49,962 nucleotides of DNA. Origin: DAONBD01 sp964525485 (lineage in GTDB: Bacteria; Patescibacteriota; Gracilibacteria; UBA1369; LOWO2-01-FULL-3). Below are positions 49,349 through 49,962 of this stretch, piece after piece. Where the stretch lies: NCBI GenBank assembly GCA_964525485.1, contig CAZGHH010000005.1, forward strand, positions 1-49,962, given 5' to 3'. Each line of letters starts with the position of its first letter. Position 1 is the stretch's first letter. A program made the position numbers and the translations under genes. The notes under the pieces are model-generated. The model was not told the DNA's origin, ran no database searches, and worked only from the letters and a program-made list of their open reading frames with translations.

Positions 49349-49962
49349 CTACTCCGCAGTTGCTTCGGATCTAGTTTCTCTTACTACATTGACCTTCACT
49401 GGACCTGGATGTTGCAAATCTTTTTCAATCTTTCGAGCGATGTTGTAAGAAAGTTTGATCGATTCAAGATCATCAATTTCAGTTGGAGTAACGAATACTC
49501 GAACTTCAGATCCAGCTTGAACTGCAAATGCTTTTTCGACTCCATCGAAGTCAGTACAAACATTCTCAAGTTCAGAAAGTCTTCTGATATAACTATCGAG
49601 ATTATCTTTGTTTGCACCTGGTCTAGAGTTCGAAATCAAATTGGCAACATAAACGATCTGTGCTTCGACAGATTCCGGTTCAGGATCTCCGTGATGTGAT
49701 GCAATTGCTTGAACAACTTCCTTTGGGAAACCAAACTTCGCAGCGATATCCGCGCCGATCTTTGCATGATGTCCAGGTATCTCATGGTCGACTGCTTTTC
49801 CAATATCATGAAGAAGTCCAGCTCTCTTACAAACTGATACGTCCGCACCAAGTTCTTCCGCCAAACTACCAGCAATGAAAGCAACTTCGATGGAATGCTT
49901 TAACGCATTTTGACCGTGAGTGACACGGAATTTTAAACGACCAAGTATTTTTACTAGGTTTG
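49349..49962 (-). CDS. rny: Ribonuclease Y, C-terminal part (runs off the window)
   Basis: Membrane-anchored endoribonuclease that starts mRNA decay. About 204 C-terminal residues are visible. They begin NLVKILGRLKFRVTHGQNAL, then KHSIEVAFIAG, the HD metal motif in RAGLLHDIGKAVDHE, ASHHGDPEP, the NYIKRL-like SYIRRLSELENV, the GVEKAFAVQAGSEVRVFVTP block and the end HPGPVKVNVVRETR. The frame is open to the window edge, so the N-terminal anchor, coiled coil and KH domain lie outside. The TTG near 49864 is an internal Leu codon, not the start. Confidence 0.96.
   Translation of the reverse strand, partial: NLVKILGRLKFRVTHGQNALKHSIEVAFIAGSLAEELGADVSVCKRAGLLHDIGKAVDHEIPGHHAKIGADIAAKFGFPKEVVQAIASHHGDPEPESVEAQIVYVANLISNSRPGANKDNLDSYIRRLSELENVCTDFDGVEKAFAVQAGSEVRVFVTPTEIDDLESIKLSYNIARKIEKDLQHPGPVKVNVVRETRSEATAE

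Noticed and set aside
1..49962. tRNA, rRNA or insertion-sequence genes
   Set aside because: Reading the intergenic gaps gave no cloverleaf, rRNA block, transposase or terminal inverted repeats that I could support.

Overview
The window is a compact, AT-rich bacterial chromosome segment carrying only housekeeping and envelope genes plus one 12-kb operon for two giant proteins. Several traits fit a Candidate Phyla Radiation (Patescibacteria) genome: very short intergenic gaps, almost no Shine-Dalgarno sequences, an archaeal-type triose-phosphate isomerase, a stand-alone riboflavin kinase paired with an archaeal-RibL-like FAD synthetase, a TrmB-family regulator, and giant secreted proteins of unknown function. 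About 40 long genes read through with no in-frame TGA and TGA appears as a terminal codon, which argues against the UGA=Gly code of Gracilibacteria/Absconditabacteria. A Peregrinibacteria-like lineage is possible, but the assignment is inference.

Layout. 1-8870 (minus strand) is one run: tpiA, an O-antigen ligase/polymerase-like protein, riboflavin kinase, murE, truB, wecA-type transferase, dnaG and rpoD (cut by the window edge). 8871-21350 (plus strand) is the giant-protein operon: a near-consensus promoter, a 2187-residue protein without a signal peptide, an 1865-residue secreted protein built from Cys-headed beta modules, and an intrinsic terminator. 21229-22426 is a repeat-rich stretch around holA holding four different short tandem repeats and a 100-N assembly gap. 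22425-27231 holds glnA, a TrmB-type regulator, gatA, gatC and a lipoprotein. 27352-29842 (plus) holds a small membrane protein, the RibL-like FAD synthetase, ftsX and recO. 29876-35663 (minus) holds a RelA/SpoT homologue, a large single-pass membrane protein, a Yip1-like protein and ribosomal protein L25. ybaB and mltG follow on plus. 37197-42510 (minus) holds a second, divergent RelA/SpoT homologue, a FecR-domain protein and dnaA. An AT-rich 429-bp gap upstream of dnaA is the best oriC candidate. 42940-48759 (minus) holds rseP, frr, pyrH, a small membrane protein, groEL and groES, the last with a CIRCE operator over a consensus promoter. The window closes with a small unknown gene and the 3' end of the RNase Y gene.

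The most interesting signals are these. (1) The two RelA/SpoT homologues look complementary: one has an intact synthetase centre and a fully eroded HD hydrolase, the other keeps the HD hydrolase residues and has lost the synthetase centre. (2) The giant-protein operon has strong expression signals. (3) DnaA is altered in its DNA-contact motif, and no canonical DnaA-box cluster is present next to it. (4) Tandem repeats surround and invade holA and coincide with the assembly gap.
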